Positions 36,601 through 42,600 of a stretch of DNA of 64,000 bases are shown here, piece by piece. The DNA is taken from positions 178,884,927 to 178,948,926 of the forward strand of contig CM062295.1 in NCBI GenBank assembly GCA_031216915.1, written 5' to 3'. Both the position numbers and the translations under genes were made by a program. The notes under the pieces were generated by a model. That model was not told the origin of the DNA. It did no database searches and saw only the letters and a list, made by a program, of their open reading frames with translations. This stretch comes from Pictodentalium vernedei (Eukaryota > Mollusca > Scaphopoda > Dentaliida > Dentaliidae). The first letter of the stretch is position 1, and each line of letters starts with the position of its first letter.

Positions 36601-39600
36601 ATGAAATCCCTTCATAAATATGACCTGTAGACTGTGCTCAAGATTTTCGGGCTTCAGGCACCTGTAGCCATCACAGTTGACCAACCACGACCAAAAGGGG
36701 ATGTCATCATCTAGGCATTATATGGAGTCAACCTAACAAGTTACAATGAAATCCTTCCATAAATACGACCTACAGACATGCTAAAGGTTTTTGGGCTCGG
36801 GCACCCATTAAGGCTGAATGATCACGACCAAAATGAGATGTTCTCATCTAGACATTATTTGGAGTCATCCTACCAAGTTACAATGAAATCCCTTTATAAA
36901 TGTGACCTGTAGACTGTGCTAAAGGTTTTCGGGCTTTGGGCCCCTGAAGCCGTCACAGTTGCCCAATCGTGTCCAAAAGGGGACGTTATCATCAGACATT
37001 ATATGAAGTCAACCTACCAAGTTACAATGAAATCCCTTCATAAATATGACCTGTAGACTGTGATAATGGTTTTCAGGCTCTTGGCTCTTGCAGCCATCAT
37101 GGTTGAATGATCGCAACCAAAGGGGACAATCTCATCTGGGCATCATCTGGAGTGATCCTGCGAAGTTACAATTAAATCCCTTCATAAATATGACCTGTAG
37201 ACTGTGCTCAAGGTTTTCGGGCTTCGGCACCTGTAGCCATCACAGTTGACCAATCACGACCAAAAGGGGATGTCATCATCTAGGCATTATATGGAGTCAA
37301 CCTAACAGGTTACAATGAAATCCTTCTATAAACATGACCTTTTACCAATGCTAAAGGTTTTGGGGCTCGGGCACCCATCAAGGCTGAATGATCGTGATCA
37401 AAATGGGACGTTCTCATCTAGACATTATTTGGAGTCATCCTATCAAGTTACAATGAAATCCCCTCATAAATATGACCTGTAGACTGTGCTAAAGGTTTTC
37501 GGGCACCTTTAGCCATCACAGTTGCCCAATCATGTCCAAAAGGGGATGTTCTCATCTAGACATTATATGAAGTTAACCTACCAAGTTACAATGAAATCCC
37601 TTCATAAATATGACCTGTAGACTGTGCTAAAGGTTTTCGGACCTGTAGACTGTGCTAAAGGTTTTCGGGCTTTGGGCTCGGGCAGCCATCATGGCTGAAT
37701 GATCGCAACCATAGGGGACAATCTCATCTGGGCATCATCTGGAGTGATCCTAAGAAGTTACAATGAAATCCCTTCATAAATATGACCTGTAGACTGTGCT
37801 CAACGTTTTTGGGCTTCGGGCACCTGTAGCCATCACAGTTGACCAATCACGACCAAAAGGGGATGTCATCATCTAGGCATTATATGGAGTCAACCTAACA
37901 GGTTACAATGAAATCCTTCTATAAATATAACCTTTTGCCTATGCTAAAGGTTTTTGGGCTCGGGCACCCATCAAGGCTGAATGATCATGACCAAAATGGG
38001 ACGTTCTCATCTAGACATTATTTGGAGTCATCCTACCAAGTTACAATGAAATTCCTTCATAAATATGACCTGTAGACTGTGCTAAAGGTTTTCGGGCTTC
38101 GGTCACCTTTAGCCGTCAAAGTTGCCCAATCATGTCCAAAAGGGGACATTCTTATCTAGACATTATATGAAGTCAACCTACCAAGTTACAATGAAATCCC
38201 TTCATAAATATGACCTGCAGACTGTGCTTAAGGTTTTCGGGCTTCGGGCTTGGGCAGCCATCATGGTTGAATGATCACAACCAAAGGGGACAATCTCATC
38301 TGGGCATCATCTGGAGTGATCCTACCCAGTTACAATGAAATCCCTTCATAAATATGACCTGTAGACTGTGCTCAAGGTTTTCGGGCCTCGGGCACATGTA
38401 GCCATCACAGCTGACCAATCACGACACAAAGGGGATATCATCATCTAGGCATTATATGGAGTCCACCTAATAGGTTACAATGAAATCCTTCCATAAATAT
38501 GACCTTTTACCAATGCTAAAGGTTTTTGGGCTCGGGCACCCATCAAGGCTGAATGATCGCGATCAAAATGGGACGTTCTCATCTAGACATTATTTGGAGT
38601 CATCCTACCAAGTTACAATGAAATCCCCTCATAAATATGACCTGTAGACTGTGCTAAAGGTTTTTGGGCTTCGGGCACCTTTAGCCATCACAGTTGCCCA
38701 ATCATGTCCAAAAGGGGACGTTCTCATCTAGACATTATATGAAGTTAACCTACCAAGTTACAATGAAATCCCTTCATAAATATGACCTGTAGACTGTGCT
38801 AAAGGTTTTCGGGCTTCGGGCAGCCATCATGGCTGAATGATCACAACCATAGGGGACAATCTCATCTGGGCATCATCTGGAGTGATCCTAAGAAGTTACA
38901 ATGAAATCCCTTCATAAATATGACCTGTAGACTGTGCTCAAGGTTTTTGGGCTTCGGGCACCTGTAGCCATCACAGTTGACCAATCACGACCAAAAGGGG
39001 ATGTCATCATCTAGGCATTATATGGAGTCAACCTAACAGGTTACAATGAAGTCCTTCCATAAATATGACCTTTTGCCTATGCTAAAGGCTTTTGGGCTCG
39101 GGCACCCATCAAGGCTGCATGATCGCGATCAAAATGGCACGTTCTCATCTAGACATTATTTGGAGTCATCCTACCAAGTTACAATGAAATCCCTTCATAA
39201 ATATGACCTCTAGACTGTGCTAAAGGTTTTCGGGCTTCGGGCCCCTATAGCCGTCACAGTTGCCCAATCACGTCCAAAAGGGGACTTTCTCATCTAGATA
39301 TTGTATGAAGTCAACCCACCAAGTTACAATGAAATTCCTCAATAAATATGACCTGTAGACTGTGCTAAAGGTTTTTGGGTTTTGGGCTCGGGCAGTCGTC
39401 ATGGTTGGCAGATCATGCCCAAATGGGGAAATTCTCATCTAGACATCGTAAGGAGTCATCCTACCAAGTTACAATGAAATCCCTCCACATTAAACATGAC
39501 CTGCAGACTGTGCTAAAAGTTTTTGGGTTTCGGGCTTGGGCAGCCATCACGGTTGATAGATCATGCCCAAAGGGGGACGTTCTCATCTAGGCATTATACA

Positions 39601-42600
39601 GAGGCATCCTACCAAGTTACAATGAAATCCCTTCATAAATACAAGCTGTAGACTGTGCTAATGGTTTTGGGGTTTTGGGCTCGGGCAGCCATACCGGTTG
39701 CCTGATCGCGACCAAAAGGGGACGTTCTCATCTAGACATGACCCCAAACCTGCATATGAAATTTCGTGACGATCAGACAAGAACTGCGGGGTGTAGCCCG
39801 TGCTAAAGGAAAATGAGAACAGACGTCACAGACTCACAGACTTCCGCACGCGTGATGGCAATAGCTTATCTTGACTATGTCAAGTTAAGCTAAAAACTGA
39901 TTGCACTAATTTTGGTGGCCATCTTGAATTTCGGACAGCTAGGCATTATATGGAGTCAACCTAACAGGTTACAATGAAATCCTTCTATAAATATAACCTT
40001 TTGCCTATGCTAGAGGTTTTTGGGCTCGGGCACCCATCAAGGCTGAATGATCATGACCAAAATGGGACGTTCTCATCTAGACATTATTTGGAGTCATCCT
40101 ACCGGTTACAATGAAATCCTTCTATAAACATGACCTTTTACCAATGCTAAAGGTTTTGGGGCTCGGGCACCCATCAAGGCTGAATGATCGTGATCAAAAT
40201 GGGACGGTCTCATCTAGACATTATTTGGAGTCATCCTACCAAGTTACAATGAAATTCCTTCATAAATATGACCTGTAGACTGTGCTAAAGGTTTTTGGGC
40301 TTCGGGCACCTTTAGCCATCACAGTTGCCCAATCATGTCCAAAAGGGGACGTTCTCATCTAGACATTATATGAGGTTAACCTACCAAGTTACAATGAAAT
40401 CCCTTCATAACTATGACCTGTAGACTGTGCTAAAGGTTTTCGGGCTTCGGGCAGCCATCATGGCTGAATGATCACAACCATAGGGGACAATCTCATCTGG
40501 GCATCATCTGGAGTGATCCTAAGAAGTTACAATGAAATCCCTTCATAAATATGACCTGTAGACTGTGCTCAAGGTTTTTGGGCTTCGGGCACCTGTAGCC
40601 ATCACAATTGACCAATCACGACCAAAAGGGGATGTCATCATCTAGGCATTATATGGAGTCCACCTAACAGGTTACAATGAAGTCCTTCCATAAATATGAC
40701 CTTTTGCCTATGCTAAAGGCTTTTGGGCTCGGGCACCCATCAAGGCTGCATGATCGCGATCAAAATGGCACGTTCTCATCTAGACATTATTTGGAGTTAT
40801 CCTACCAAGTTACAATGAAATCCCTTCATAAATATGACCTCTAGACTGTGCTAAAGGTTTTCGGGCTTCGGGCCCCTATAGCCGTCACAGTTGCCCAATC
40901 ACGTCCAAAAGGGGACTTTCTCATCTAGATATTGTATGAAGTCAACCCACCAAGTTACAATGAAATTCCTCAATAAATATGACCTGTAGACTGTGCTAAA
41001 GGTTTTTGGGTTTTGGGCTCGGGCAGTCGTCACGGTTGGCAGATCATGCCCAAATGGGGAAATTCTCATCTAGACATCATAAGGAGTCATCCTACCAAGT
41101 TACAATGAAATCCCTCCACATTAAACATGACCTGCAGACTGTGCTAAAAGTTTTTGGGTTCCGGGCTTGGGCAGCCATCACGGTTGATAGATCATGCCCA
41201 AAGGGGGGCGTTCTCATCTAGGCATTATACAGAGGCATCCTACCAAGTTACAATGAAATCCCTTCATAAATACAAGCTGTAGACTGTGCTAATGGTTTTG
41301 GGGTTTTGGGCTCGGGCAGCCATACCGGCTGCCTGATCGCGACCAAAAGGGGACGTTCTCATCTAGACATGACCCCAAACCTGCATATGAAATTTCGTGA
41401 CGATCAGACAAGAACTGCGGGGTGTAGCCCGTGCTAAAGGAAAATGAGAACAGACGTCACAGACTCACAGACTTCCGCACGCGTGATGGCAATAGCTTAT
41501 CTTGACTATGTCAAGTTAAGCTAAAAACTGATTGCACTAATTTTGGTGGCCATCTTGAATTTCGGACAGCACCCAAAAACACCCATTCTCGTTCTCGTCC
41601 CACAGTGATAACAAAGGTACCCAAGAAGTTTCGTAAAGATCGGTTCATAAATACGGCCTCCAGCCCAAGCTGTATATAAGTTGTGTTCAAAAAACTGACT
41701 GTAGCTAATTTCGGTACAAAATGGCCGCAGATAGCCATCTTGATTTTTGGACCGCACCCAGAAACACTCGTTCTCGTCCCAAGGTGATAACAAAGGTACC
41801 CAAGAAATTTTGTGAAGATTGGTTCATAAATACAGTCCCTAGCCCGAGCCGTATTGACATGTGTACTTACTGTGTGTAAGTAGCACTGAATAAATCAAAG
41901 TTCATCTAATTTGCAGAATTTCTGCACGACAAAAAAACCCGTATTATATGTGATGTATTCCATGTTACTAAACACTAAACATTCAAACAAAAATTTATTG
42001 AAATCAGAACTTTCATACAGAAGTTTGTACAAAAAACTGATTGCACTAACTTAGGTACAAAATGGCTGCTGGTGGCCATCTTGAATTTTGGACCGCACCC
42101 AAAAACACTCGTTCTCATCCCACGGTGATAACAAAGGTACCCAAGAAGTTTTGTAAAGATCGGTTCATAAATATGGCCTCTAGCCCGAGCCGTATTAAAT
42201 TGTTGACGTCCAGACAGACAGACGGACCACGGGCCATGACAAAACCTCAAAATTGACTATGCAAAGTTGAGCTATAAATGGAATTAATTACACATAAATA
42301 CAATGACAAATTAAATAATCCCAACCCTGATCCTCACAGATTTTCCATTTACTGAAATTTTTTGTGTTAACCCTGTGACCATAGACAAATATTAACTATA
42401 TCAAGTTTATGCACAAAATGTTGTATCTGGGTTAAGGTCTTGTTTCTGAGGCCACAACTTGACAAGTCATAGACAAGTCAAGATACTGCTTTATAAACAA
42501 GAGTGAAACTCTAATATAACATTTTGAACATAAGCATAAAGGCGATCACAGCATTATCTTACAATTCTCAACGGTGCTGTCAAATACTCAATCAACTTGA

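Larger units (their letters stand above)
33415..41525 (+). mobile_element. Family B hairpin element carrying an amplified satellite
   Basis: Starts TGAAAGTGTCAATGACAC and GTAGCTTAACTTG. It then has a left arm (to about 33720), a long array of roughly 140-bp monomers, a right arm (GATCAGACAAGAACTGCGGGG, CACGCGTGATGGC) and the hairpin TAGCTTATCTTGAC/GTCAAGTTAAGCTA. The right end is present twice (39860-39894 and 41491-41525) through an internal duplication. A smaller sister copy lies at 60956-63104. It contains a family A element at 34267-36474. Non-coding; short frames across monomers are not genes. Confidence 0.7.

Noticed and set aside
39375..39590. Small protein, also at 41006-41221
   Set aside because: Near-identical frames are copies of satellite monomers in the duplicated block, not genes.
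36475..39830. CRISPR array
   Set aside because: Repeat and spacer lengths do not fit. The variable halves recur in a fixed order, and the DNA is eukaryotic.
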